From: Turnera subulata
Taxonomy: Eukaryota > Streptophyta > Magnoliopsida > Malpighiales > Passifloraceae
Direction of reading: 5' to 3'
Assembly: GCA_028386065.3 (NCBI GenBank)
Contig: JAKUCV010001034.1
Coordinates: forward strand, 92,381-156,380
DNA length: 64,000 nt
In this document: piece by piece, positions 31,612 to 44,100 of the stretch
How the letters are laid out: the number at the start of each line of letters is the position of its first letter
Numbering within the stretch: position 1 is the stretch's first letter
Notes under the pieces: model-generated
Databases searched by the model: none
The model's input: the letters and a program-made list of their open reading frames with translations, nothing else
Told to the model about the DNA's origin: nothing
Program-made: the position numbers and the translations under genes

Positions 31612-33642
31612 GAAGATATGGTAGTTATTATGACGTACATATATATTATATTATGGATGTTTGAAGAATACACCTCTATGGCTTTTGTGTTTTTTTGGTT
31701 CTGCTTAGGACTTGTGGGGGGTTTGTTATTATGAGTAGAGACTTCCTACTACTACTTGAAGGGTTTTTTTTCAGTTCACTCTTTCTTTTTGATGGGTTAT
31801 TTTGAATATCCGAAGTATTCCACAATAGGGACAATATCAGAAAGGTTGTAAAAGGGGTAAGGGAATGTTCATGTGGGACAGTGGGGTTGATGTGTTTTCC
31901 CTTTCCATGAAAAAAGAAAAAGTGAAGAAAAAGGCTGTTCTTCAGTATTTTTCATTCTCTGCTTCACCCTCAAGCCACCATTTCTTCTGAAAATTCTATT
32001 GGGCCACTGATTGTTTGTCTAGAAACCACATTCATCGACTGACATTATTTATTGCATCATCACGTGAGCTCTCCCTTTTTGCCAGTATAGCGTAGATAAG
32101 GTCCTAGCTAGCTAGTTCATGTGTAGGGCTTGAAACTTGAAATCCAAAGAAGAAATGGAAAAAGCCTAATTAAAAAGCCAAGTTTGATTGACTTTAGGGG
32201 TAATTGAAAATTGGGCATTCGGGCCCTTCATATGATCACGGGGGTTGGCGGTGAATCTTATCAACTCCCTTTGCTTTTGCAATAAATCCGCTTTATCTTT
32301 CTTGCTTTTGAAAAGAGTACCATAAATTTCCTACTAAATTTTCTTCCCTAAATTGAAGATAGAGATAGGCGCAGGGGCGGATGAGAATGACAGGTTACCC
32401 TCACAGCGGCTTCAAGTGGAAAGAGGATTAATCATAACTAAGTGAATTTGTAAATGAATTTAAAAATCTGATAGAGGGCAAACAACGAGGAAATATATGA
32501 TCAGTGGTAGCACAAACATGAGATAGATTGAGAAAATAATGACCTACAATACTATCGGTTCAAAAAAAGAAAAAAAAATAGAGGAAAAGATAAACTACTA
32601 ATGCTGCTTCGTGCTGAGGGCCACATGATTTGTCTTCCTAGTTTCACGACTACTTTGTTTCGCAATTTAGGGAGGATATACTCTCTATGATGTCAAATAC
32701 TATTTGAGTAATGTCTGACTTTGTGATATATAGATTATGACTGCCAAATTAGTTGGAAGAACTTTTGGGATAATGAAGAACAGCTATCCACGGTTACATT
32801 CTCAAAGGCTTGGAAGAAAAAGGAAATGCAAATATCTCGACCTCTGAATATGCTGGTTCAGAACTATATTTATATTATTAAGCAAGAAAGACAATTTAAT
32901 TACTTTTTTGATGGAGAAAAAAAATATTTGATAAAAGTTATTTGCATCAGGAATCTGTGTAAACTAAGATGCATGCATGGAAAAAGAATATATTCATGGT
33001 TGTGATTTTGTAATTTACTGGCCAAACCGATTACACAATTTGAGGCCGGCGAAATTTCTGAGGGAGTAATTTGGGGAATGGATCTGACCAAACCGATTCC
33101 GAACATTGATGAGCTATTGAGCTTCGTTGAACCAAAAAAAATTTGAGATGGTGAACTTGACTATATGATTGGTATGGTTTAAAGACTTGATTTGTAATTA
33201 CTATATCTATATGTGATAATAGTGAGCCCGTGACAGCATGAGTTATATTATATGTCCCGATGCTATGCATGTTAGTGCGTGTAACTCATTAAACGCATCA
33301 AATCTTTCTCTCATTTTATTTCTTTACGACTAATAATGAAGGAAGGAGAGCTTCGAATCCTATCCATATCCTAATCTTACTGCATAATAAATCCTTAATT
33401 TCCATATCCACGCTACTTTTATCACGAAATTATTATTTTGGTATTGAGAGAAGTACGGAATGAGTAATGAGTGTAGTGTTTGAACCTTACATGGATTCTG
33501 ATATTTGAGCGATTCTCTCGCTAAACTCTATCTTTACTTCCATATAAAGAGATTTCTGTTGTTGTTCTCCTATTTCTCTGTTTAGATACTTCCGTTGCTC
33601 ATAACACAAACTAAGATTCAGAACCAGAAACATAAGACTAAG
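31612..33642. other. Intergenic region
   Basis: The left part is the 3' UTR of the RIN4/NOI-like gene. The rest is AT-rich, with no exon or element I can support. The right end holds TATAAAG at 33544, upstream of the next gene. Confidence 0.4.
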
Positions 33643-36600
33643 ATGCCTGCGGAAACTGACTTGCAGTTGCAGAACTCGGATGTTTTTGACCTAACCCCAC
33701 TATCCCTGGCTTTATGGTATGTCACGTTCTAGCTAGTTTTGCTTTTCTATAGCTTATCAAGAAAGGTTGCGTTTTAGTATTTTCTTATTGCTCTAATTTT
33801 TTTCTTGTGAGTATAAGAAATGATTTTTACACATTTCCTTTACTCGAATGTTTTGGAATCACCTAAGAATGTTGCATCTCAAAGGCGGACGTTCTAATTC
33901 GCAAAAAGATTTGATTTAATTGTTGTTTTTCCTGTTAAGGAAGTCTAGAATTTATAGGCTGTTGGCCTTCAAAAAAGTTCCAGGACCTACTACCTGTATT
34001 AGTATATACAGCTTTACAGCACATAACTTACAAGATCCTGGACCTTGGCAGTTGCTGGCCCCAACGTTTTATTAATTTTGGATGTGATTACCAACTGATG
34101 GAGTGAAAGAGTTTACTAACCGTGAAGTTTGCTTGCAAGGTGGCAGCTTAATTTTTTTTTTGTCGCCAAGCCCATTAAGGTTTCACTCATTGAATCCATT
34201 GCCCGTTTTTTTTCTTTTCTGTTTTTCTTTTCCCATCCAGTATTCGGGGCTTCGTCCCAGCTAATCCGGATTCGACACGGGTTCGAACACTTGGCTATGA
34301 TGGATAAGTCTTCCAATAAAATTTTTTTTCATAGATGAGGACTAACCTAGACCTCCACAAGTCGCTGTTTCTATTTTACAATCTCTCTCTCTCTCTAAAG
34401 TATTAGTTGGCTTCCTATTGAATGTATAAAGCAGGCTTTCAGCTTTCTCACTTCATATTTCGCGTTGGTGTTCCCTCTTCAGAGAATGAAAATTTTAACT
34501 TCCTTGTTTGTTTATGCATAGTGAAACAAACGCTAAACAAACAACCAAGTTGGCTTCACCATCTGGGAGTGATTCTTTATTGAGAGAAATCTGGAAATTA
34601 GAGGGTTTGATTACACTGCCAAATAGAAAAATACAATAGAGAAGTTTCTAGCTAAGAAGGAGGTGAGAAGAATTAGAACAATTGCCAAATATTCCTTGCC
34701 TTTCTGCAACAGGTCTGCTCCTACAAATACCCTGCTCCCGTGTCTTTCGCTAAGCCGTTATAGTAGTGACATCACACCTTAACAACATAACCTTCTAACC
34801 TTGTAGACGGTTGCTTCACTCGGTTGCTCCTCCTTGGACCCTTAATATCTTCTGATAGGTTTGGATTTACCAAAGTTTGGGCTTCCGGGTTGAACGAGTG
34901 CATATCCTCTTCCGTTATTTGGGCCTCACCTGCGACAGGTCCATCGCTAGTATTTCCAACCAAGTCTGTATTCATAACATTACTCCATTCCTGGAATTGA
35001 ACCTTGTCCTCAAGGTTCAGAGTTGGAAAACTCCTGCATAATTGGTTTTTGTTCTCCCAGGTTGCATCTTCCACAAAAAGACCAGCCCATCGCACCAACC
35101 ATTGCTCTACTGTGTGTCCTGATTCTTGAAGAAAACATTGCTGCAAAATTGTAGCTGGTTGCAGCACCAAAGTGGCAGCAGAGTCGACAAGGTGGAGTGG
35201 AGTAACTTGATGATCAGGGACTCCTTGACATCATTTAAGCATGGAAACATAAAATACGGGTGGATGCGAGCAGCTTCCGGAAGATTGAGCTTGTATGCAA
35301 CTTGTCCAACACGTTGAACCACTTGAAATGGACCAAAATAGCGGTGACCCAGATTGCTGTGACGCCTGAGTTGAATTGAGTTCTGGCGGTAAGGCTGCAA
35401 CTTAACCAAAACCCAATCACCTTCTTGAAATTCAACTTCACGTCTATGCTGATCCGCATATAGTTTCATTCGTTCCTGAGCTTGTTGCAGGTTAAGTTTC
35501 TGGGCACATAAAACTTCATCTCACTGCAGCATCTGAGCTTCAACTAAGGAATTGCCAGCAGTACCTTTTATATAGAGAACTACAGTTGGAGGAAGGCGGC
35601 CATATAGGACTTCAAATGGAGTCATCCTAGCTGATGTCTGGAAAGATGTGTTGTACCAATATTCCGCCCAAGGTAAAAATGAGAACCAAGAAGATGGAGA
35701 ATCAGCCACAAAGCACCGAAGATACATCTCCAAGCACTTATTCAAAACCTCGGTTTGGCCATCCGTTTGAGGGTGATAGGCCGTGTTAACGGATAAGACA
35801 GTGCCATGTAAATGATGCACTTCTTTCCAAAAATCATTCATGAACCGAGGATCTCTATCCGTTACAATGGACACAGGAATGCCATGTAGGCGAATGAATT
35901 CTTTGACAAAGAACTTGGCCACTTCCTCCGTGTTGAAATTTGTAGATAAGCCAATAAAATGAGCATACTTAGATAAACGGTCAACAATAACCCAAATGAC
36001 AGATTTACCTTAGGAAGGGGGAAGCCCGGTAATGAAGTCCATTGAAATGCTCTCAAAGACCAAGTTGGGAATTGGTAATGGTTGCAGCAAACCTCCGGGG
36101 CTTAAAGAAGAGTCCTTCATCTGTTGGCATATTAGACAACATGAGACCATGTGCTGGACATCCTTCCTCATCCCTTTCCAAAAAAAAATTGGAAGAGAGA
36201 CGCTGAAATGTACGATGGATTCCTACATGTCCACCAATAGGTGAGTCATGAAATTCTTTAAACAACTGAGCACGCATTGGAGAATCAGCAGGAACTACGA
36301 TTCTATCTCTAAATAAAACCATGCCATCCTTCAAGTGACACTCAGGAACCAGCAAAGGATCAAACTGGAGTTGAGTTTGATATGCCAATAGCTCAGGATG
36401 TGTCTTATTTGCCTCTCGGATTTCTTGAACAATGGACATTGTGGCCTGTGTGATAGCCATAAAAAATGCAGGTGCTCGTGACAATGAGTCGGCAGCAGCG
36501 TTGTCTTTCCCTGGGCGATAGAGTATTTCAAAATCATAGCCCAATAATTTAGTGAGCCACTTCTACTGCTCAGGAGTTTGAATGACTTGATCGGATAGAC

Positions 36601-39600
36601 GTTTGAGGGAGTGTTGATCTGTTATGATGGTGAACTTGCTGCCTAGTAAATATTGTCGCCACTTAGGCTTGAGTAATGGCATACATTTCTCGATGGTAAG
36701 CTGATGCTTTTTGCATACGAGGGCACAACTTTTGACTAAAATAAGCGATGGGATGCTTATCCTGATAGAGAATTAAGCCGATACCCACCCCAGAAGCATC
36801 AGTTTCCAATATAAAAGGCTTGGTAAAATTTGGAAGGTGCAAAACTGGAGTGTTACTGAGTAATGTTTGCAATTGTTTGAAGGCACTAGTAGCAGCATCA
36901 GTCCAGATGAAATTCTCCCTCTTTAAGAGGTCAGTAAGTGGACCAGCAACTTGGGCAAAAGAGTGAATGAATCTCCTATAATATCTGGCCAATCCTAAGA
37001 AGCCACGTAACTCTTTCATGGTGGCAGGAATAGGCCATTGCTGGACCGCCAAAATTTTTTCAGGATCCACGGCAATTCCCTTAGCTGAAATGATATGCCC
37101 TAAATAGGCAATTGATGTTTGGCCAAACAAACACTTGGTGGGTTTAGCAACAAATTGTACAGTCCGCAAAACCTGTAAAACATCCTGCACATGCAACAAA
37201 TAGTCTTCCCAAGTTGCACTGTAAATCAAGATATCGTCAAAAAAAACCAAAACAAATTTCCTCAAAAATGGCCTCAAGACATCATACATGGTAGCCTGAA
37301 AGGTAGAAGGCGCATTAGATAATCCAAATGGCATAACTAGGAACTCATAATGACCATCATGAGTGCAAAAAGCAGTCTTACCCACATCCTCTTCTTTAAT
37401 TCGAATCTGATGATAGCCAGCCAACAAGTCCAGCTTAGAGAAATAGCGGCACCATGTAATTCGTCAAATAATTCATTAACTGATAGAATAGGGAAACGAT
37501 CACGAATAGTGACCGCATTCAGTGCTTTATAGTCCACACAAAATCTCCAAGTGCCGTCTTTCTTCCGGACAAGCAAAACAGGGGAAGAAAAAGGACTGGT
37601 GCTGGGACGAATAATGCCATCCTGTAACATTTCAGCAACCATTTTTTCCATCTCTTGTTTCTGAAAGTGTGGGTATCTATATGGTCTTACATTGATAGGA
37701 GTTGTATTAGGCAGCAGAGGAATGCTGTGATCTTGTTTCCTTGAGGGAGGTAGGCCTTGGGGCTTAGTAAATACATCAACAAACTCATGCAAAATGGCAG
37801 CAAGGTCAGGGGCAGTTGATACCTGTGAATTGTCGGCACTAATCCATTCAAGGTGATAAAAAGCAGCTATGACATCCGTGGAATAGAGACGACGTAAGCC
37901 ATTAAGTTGAACCTGTTGGACTGAAGGAAGCTTGCTACGCCAAGTCACTTGCTTATCTGCCAAAGTAAACTGAAATCTAGCATGGGCATAGTCTGTCACA
38001 ACCGGTCTTAAAGTGGAAAGCCACGAGACACCTAACACCATGTCCCAGCCCTTAATTGGAAGCACATAGAAGGGCAATTCAAGCATAGTGCCTTGAATAG
38101 AGAGGGGAACCTTTCGTATCAGCCCAAAGCACACTAACTTCTCACCATTGCCCACCATAACAGAGAATGGTGTAATAGCCTCCATAAGTAAACCAAAAAA
38201 AGAAGCAATGCGGGTCTGAACAAAATTGTGGGTATTGCCCCTATCAAGTAAAATTTGAACATTATAGCCATGAATGGAACCAGTGAAACATAAAGTAGTA
38301 GCAGAACTACCCCCAGCAAGTGCATTATACGATATGGCAGACTGGTGTTGAGCCTCTTGAACCTGTAATGATTTCGCTAATTCAACATCAAACAACAATT
38401 GAGAAGGCAGGTTCGGCACAGGATCACCATCGTCTTCAATGAAGAGAAGTTGGGGCAGGGCCTTGCATTTGTGGCCCCAAGAATATTTCTCATCACAATT
38501 GTAGCATAACCCTTTAGCTCACTTTTGAGCAATTTCAGTAGGAGTCAGTTTTCGGAAGGGCAGTTTTGAAGTTGTGGAACCAGTAGTGATCGCGGTGGAA
38601 TTCACTGGAGGCACAAATGAGGAAGTCAATGAAGACTTGGGGGTGGGTAATAGAGGGGTCGAATTACCGAGCCTGGGTTTAGTGTGTCCAGCAGCCAAAG
38701 CGAACCGCTGTTTATGGACATGTGCGAGGCGAAATGCCTCCTTCAGTTCTGTAGGTTGGGCAACCAAGAGCTACGTTTTTATATCAGCTCGCAAACCTGA
38801 GATAAAACAACGAACCAAGTATTGAGGGGGTAGATACATGGTTTTATTTGTCAATGCCTCAAAGCAAGCCTGGTACTCACTAACAAAGGAAGTAATAGTG
38901 AGTTTAGAAAGCTGGCCTTCTGGAGACTCGAGATCCTTGGATCGAAACTGCTTAATGAGCGCCACTGTGAATGCTTCCCACCCCGCGAGTTGCCGGTTAT
39001 GATGCATTCATTGGAACCACTCCTCCGCCTCATCCGATAGATAGAAGGATGCAATAGTTAATCGATCCTCCATAGAGATGTGATAAAAGTCAAAATAACG
39101 GTTTGCTAGAAAAACCCAGTTCTCGAGATTGTTACCTGAGAAACGAGGAAGTTCCACATGCGCTGGTTTGTGCCGACCACAGGGACCGAACCCAGAAGAG
39201 GCCTCGGCAGAGGAGGAAACACCACCGCGAGACGGAGAAGCTTGTGTGGGCGACGCCACGGAAAGGTTATTAACCTTCCCCAACAGCTCTCGGAGAGTGG
39301 AATGGATATCATTGACGTCGCGACGAAGTTTAGCGTTGACCTCATTAGTTGCTTTGATAGAATCCTCTAAGTGTTTATAGCGAGTGCCTTCTGCCATGGC
39401 GCGAGAGGACAATGAAAGCACCAATGCAACAAACGCTAAACAAACAACCAAGTTGGCTTCACCATCTGAGAGTGATTCTTTATTGAGAGAAATCTGGAAA
39501 TATAAGGGGTTTGATTACACTGCCAAATAGAAAAATACAATAGAGAAGTTTCTAGCTAGGAGGGAGGTGATAAGAATTAGAACAATTGCCAAATATTCCT

Positions 39601-40368
39601 TGCCTTTCTGCAACAGGTCTGCTCCTACAAATACCCTGCTCCCGTGTCTTTCGCTAAGCCGTTGTAGTAGTGACATCACACCTTAACAACATAACCTTCT
39701 AACCTTGTAGACGGTTGCTTCACTCGGTTGCTCCTCCTTGGACCCTTAATATCTTTTGTTGGGTTTGGATTTACCAAAGTTTGGGCTTCCGGGTTGAACG
39801 AGTCCATATCCTCTTCCGTTATTTGGGCCTCATCTGCGACAGGTCCATCGCTAATATTTCCAACCAAGTCTGTATTCATAACACATAGCGCATCTGTCAT
39901 GCATCAGTGATACCCAAGTACTTGCACTTGTTTAGTAAAAAAAGGTAAAATTTCCCTTCTATCTCCTGAATTGGTGTCAATGATCATATTTGAACTTTGT
40001 ACTTATTTGGTTCGTTCATCATCAGGCCTAACAGTAAATGGAAGAGTCCACAGAGTCAAGATCAAGAATTGGCCAAGAAGATTGCAAAGAAGGATGCTAA
40101 AGAAAGCAAACGAACCGATAAACCCCAAAACACCTGCATCTGTTCCCCAACTAGTCATTCAGGCTCCTTTAGGTGCCATCTCCACCGAGCCACCATGGTA
40201 CCCAAGTCATCATGTGTTTTCGAGGATGCTGATGCTAGGAATGATAAAGTAAGTTCCATCTCAACGAAGATGGCCACGAATAGCAGTTTCATTGACGGTA
40301 ATTCACACTTGTCTAGATTCGGTAGGGAAGCCTCTGCTGTCAAAAGAAGATCAGGCATATCAAAATAA
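33643..40368 (+). CDS. Serine-rich-family (CLCSPT-type) protein, two exons with an LTR element in the intron
   Basis: Exon 1 is 33643-33716 ([20 protein letters not shown]...) and ends TTTATG|GTATGT. Exon 2 is 40026-40368 after CATCATCAG|GCCTAAC. The joined frame has 138 residues, and the junction codon becomes Trp. The diagnostic plant-specific motif is [18 protein letters not shown] in exon 2. An N-terminal lysine-rich stretch ([18 protein letters not shown]) precedes it. The family is annotated as serine-rich protein-like and has no settled function. The single intron is 6.3 kb, because a 5.4-kb Ty3 chromovirus (34522-39883) has inserted in antisense orientation. Both splice sites and the frame are intact, so the gene may still work if the intron is removed. 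Confidence 0.75.
34150..34340 (-). mobile_element. Possible old SINE-like insertion in the intron
   Basis: Plus-strand T runs at 34152-34161 and 34206-34213 bracket sequence containing GGGTTCGAAC (34279-34288), which resembles a tRNA B box. Target repeats are not clear. Weak call. Confidence 0.25.
34522..34979 (-). repeat. Chromovirus 3' LTR
   Basis: A 458-bp repeat of 39425-39883. It also contains the last ~69 codons of pol, which run through the LTR start and end at 34772. Confidence 0.92.
34772..38469 (-). pseudogene. Chromovirus pol (protease, RT, RNase H, integrase, chromodomain), broken
   Basis: The protease site reads [10 protein letters not shown], where the family has D-S/T-G, so the active-site residue after Asp is changed. 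RT runs from [16 protein letters not shown] through [11 protein letters not shown] to [11 protein letters not shown], with a frameshift near 37430. RNase H has [16 protein letters not shown] and PIAYFSQKL. Integrase has the H2C2 end, then [16 protein letters not shown] and [17 protein letters not shown] (DDE core). The C terminus has the chromodomain ([19 protein letters not shown] ... [12 protein letters not shown]) and runs into the 3' LTR. Several frameshifts and stops make it inactive. Confidence 0.88.
38470..39388 (-). pseudogene. Chromovirus gag with zinc knuckle, broken
   Basis: Starts [17 protein letters not shown]. The capsid part has [26 protein letters not shown] ... [10 protein letters not shown] and [16 protein letters not shown] ... 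[14 protein letters not shown], typical of plant Ty3 gag (retrotrans_gag). In-frame stops occur after WFQ (about 39008), after ADIKT (about 38771) and after IAQK (about 38519). The knuckle [14 protein letters not shown] follows. The normal role is packaging of the element RNA. Confidence 0.85.
39425..39883 (-). repeat. Chromovirus 5' LTR
   Basis: A 459-bp repeat of 34522-34979, next to a primer-binding-site-like TTGGTGCTTTCATTG just inside it and the gag ATG at 39386. Confidence 0.92.
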
Positions 40369-41176
40369 GTTGATCTGCCTTTTCCATTCTCCTAAACTAG
40401 CCAAGAGTAATAATATCTTCCAAATTGTACATGACAGAAAGTCGCATGTCTATATGTCCCCTGATCAGTTTATGTAATTTTGCAATTCCTTGTACTTACT
40501 ATAGATATAAAAATATACTATATCATTGCAAATTCAGTTTTCGCTTCTCCTTTGCCAAGACAGAATGTATGCGCAACTGGAGATTATATCAGCTTCTAGC
40601 ATGAAATTTAACGCGGCTCAAACTTGAACACCTTTTGGGAAGATAGGTTTCATGATAATAGGGCAAAGAGATGCAACAAAAAGAATGTTGTCCATGCGAT
40701 CCATCTGATCTTGCAGGTTATAACGCTAGAAGAAATATTCTACAGGGTATTGAGATTACAGACCACTACATATAACCGGGTGTTACAAAGGAACGAAAAG
40801 AACAAACACCATATTGCCGAGGAAATAATCAGGCTGTTTTTGACACATATCTCTCTCGCTGTATGTACTGTGGTACTGGTATTGGGCAAACGAGGGCGAT
40901 AGATTACGGATTAGAAAACTGATTCTAGTGCAGGTTCGAATGTCCTGCACTTACGGCAAGTGCTAATGGCCAAGTACCACTATCATCAAGCTGATGGTGT
41001 TCCTCGTGTATTAGATGCCAAGTAATCTACAAAGCAATATACTTCGAATTCTTACTATAACAGACTACCTAAGTGGGGATTTAACTATAAATATAGGAAA
41101 CAATTTTACAGTTTTTCCCTCTCTGGGGAATGCAAAGAGGAAAAGTGTAAAGATAGGTACACTAAAAGAAATTGGA
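40369..41176. other. Convergent 3' flanks
   Basis: 3' UTR-like sequence of the serine-rich gene (plus) and of the augmin gene (minus, ends at 41177). A 92-codon frame at 40624-40902 is unrecognised and has no exon signals. Confidence 0.4.
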
Positions 41177-44100
41177 TTAAGAAACTTGCAAAGCTCTGAC
41201 TCGAGCAGTCATTTCCCTGACTTGGCTCCTCAGACGTTCAGGATTGCAGAAGAAGTCCACAAAAACACGCCGTTGGAATCCAACCTCCTGGGAGTGATGC
41301 TTCACAATCTACATTCCAGAAAATTTGCAGATCAGAATCTCAAACAACAGTTTGGCAATTACTGCCTGGGGTTTACAAGTAAATAGTTGTTGGCTAACAG
41401 CCCCCATCTTTATGAAGAACTAAATAGCTTCACAGCCTGACTCAGCTATAGAGCTTAACGGCAAGACTTAGGTAAAGGGAGGGAGAAGTTCGCTGATAGT
41501 GTGGGAGGTCCATTCATGGGCAGGGAAGACCGCTGATAGTGTGGGAGATTAGAATATTGGCCTAATGCACACTGCCATGAGCTTATTTTAACAACAAGTC
41601 AATCAACTAATTAGCACTGAATTAGAAGAGTTTCACTAGATGGATATACTGCTAGCACAGACTAACTCCACCCGGTAATATTTCTAGATTTAGATAGGCC
41701 TGGTAGAAAGATGCAGGAGCATTTCAAGTTTAGCATTGTTGTTTTCCCGAATTCCTGATGGTTTCTCTATACTAAGTGCACTAACATTCCACCCCTGGAA
41801 AACCTCCAGTGCAGATGAATTGGTTCAACCATGCAAGAAAATCAACAAGATAGTGAGAGAATAAACAGGTACCTCGTTCTTCTTGCAGTGCTCAAGCGTC
41901 ACCTCTTCAACAGCAGCTGAGAGTTCAAGATTGATCTTTTCCATTTCATCGAGCTCCTTCATTAAAGGCTTCAACAGGCAACACATGTCATGAGAACAGA
42001 AGTTAAATTAGACTATCTAAATGAATCACCTAATTGAGCTATAATGAGGATATAATCCTAAAAGAGAGAAAAGAAGGGATAAAGCTCTAAATAAACTTGT
42101 ATAATCTCTTGTTGTTAAGATTGCTACTCTAATTTGAATTTGGTTTCTGCAGTGCGTCTATTTAAATTGGTTTTAATATAATTTTGTGTTGCATCTCTGC
42201 CGATCCATGTGTGCTACCAAACTGTCATTTTAGCAATGAAGTTCTACCATGCAACTAAATTAAACAAATCTGTAAGTAGAAAATAAGTATGGTAAGCAAG
42301 ATAAAATTAGAAGAACGACAACAAAATACAGAAATAGTATGAAGACCATCAATAGCGTCAACCTAAGGTGAAATCTAACAGAGACAGGTCTTTGAAAAAA
42401 ATAATAAAAATAAAAATAAAAGACCCATAAGTAGCAAAAGCAATAGCATTGATATTATACAGTGACCACTTGCATCATGCTTTACTGTTCAATTTCTCTA
42501 AATGTAGGTACCATTGCAACCTCTGAAGTCTTTCTGGCTCCAGAAAGATTAGTAATAGTTTGCAATGGTTTGCAAAACTTCTTTAAAAACAAACTATTAC
42601 AAAATTTCATTTGGAATCCAAAAGGAGGAGGTAGTAAGTAGCAACCCAAATGCATTCGGTTACCTCAAAAGAAACTAAAGAACCTGAAACATGAAAGCGA
42701 TACAGCGGATTAAAAGTAGCTTCAATGAGATCAGAAGCAAATTGCATAAATTTAAGAAGAATTCATGTGGTAAACATCCCTCCCTCCCCCCCCCCCCACC
42801 CCCCAACACTATTCATATTCTAATAGTTCCCGACGGCAGTGCATATGTACTGACGATTGACCTACAAAAGCGTAAACCAACAAAAGATGTAGATACCATT
42901 CTTCTAACACTGTTTTTTACCATCTAAAATGTGTGGCACCCCCATGGCCCCTTAATTACAGCTTACAACATCAACCTTCTCAACCAACATAAATGGACAA
43001 CCAAAAGGCAGAAAAAGAATCAGAGAAACGCATGATGCAATCTCTCAAAAAAATGTGCATGGTATTAATAGCAATCCTACCCGAGGTGTCATTAGTGGTT
43101 GTGCAGTTGTCGAAGATGCGAATAGTAATTGCTGCAAACTCTGAATAAATGTGCACCTACAAGAAATAGTGCATAAAAATTAGATATTTGACAAATTTTC
43201 TCTAGCAAAACAAGTGATATCATTTTCTCAGAGGATGATACTAAAACCTGCTATTAGCTGACATCCCAAAAGCCATCAATATCAAGAAAAAAATGGAAAA
43301 ATCTACAATTAGACTGCAAAATGATTTATTCATTCCCCAAACTAGCAAAAAAGATTCAGCCATCTCCACTAGAACCATTCTAGATTCAAAATCTGAACAA
43401 CAGGCATAACCCTATAGTTTCTTTATCACATAGGAAAACAACAATAACCATATTTAGGAACTGAGCATCAGCAAAGGTTATCACACTGCACCCTTGAAAT
43501 GCTAACTCTTAGATCTTTAAATCTTTCCATGGAATTTGGTGTATGACATCGCGCAATAACTGAAAATCCATAAGAGGCATTTCTTAAGAACTTCACCTTT
43601 GCAAATGCTATCATACTTCCTTTTTTTTTTTTTATGCTAAAATGATAACTATGCCAACCGAGAACAGAGTTATTATGGTTTTTACTCTTAGAAAAGGAAC
43701 AGAAGTGAAGTTTGCTATTGATATCATAAGTTACTCACAGCTCATTGATGCATCCATTTCTGTCCTCAGGAAGGGAATTCTCAAGATCCGACTGAAGTTT
43801 CATCAAGTCTGAATGAAGAGCAGAAATTTGCTGTACAATACCTGGAGCCGATACATATGTTGATACTCCAACTTGGGCATCTAGAGAAACAGCCAAATTG
43901 GCGAACTTTAGTCTTCTTAATATTGCAAAATAAACTCAATCAACATATACCTTCTAAATAACTAGACTATTGGTGAAAATGGATCAGAAGGCATTACTTG
44001 AGTGGATTGTTAGAAGGTCTCTAATGCCATGCAAGAGCGTATCCCGGTCATCCACAGCGCCTTGTTCTTGTATATCCGATGCAGCTTGAGTTAAAGCGAG

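Larger units (their letters stand above)
34522..39883 (-). mobile_element. Ty3/gypsy chromovirus, 5.4 kb, complete but decayed
   Basis: LTRs are 34522-34979 and 39425-39883 (458 and 459 bp, roughly 3% different by eye). The flanking duplication is CATAG at 34517-34521 and 39884-39888. The LTR termini are TG...CA. In minus orientation the order is gag, zinc knuckle, protease, RT, RNase H, integrase and a C-terminal chromodomain. Short LTRs and total length suggest a Reina-type chromovirus; this is inference. The coding region is interrupted by several stops and frameshifts. Confidence 0.92.

Noticed and set aside
42784..42804. G-quadruplex-type regulatory element from the poly-C run
   Set aside because: A single C run in an intron without repeated G/C tracts; more likely a slippage-prone homopolymer.
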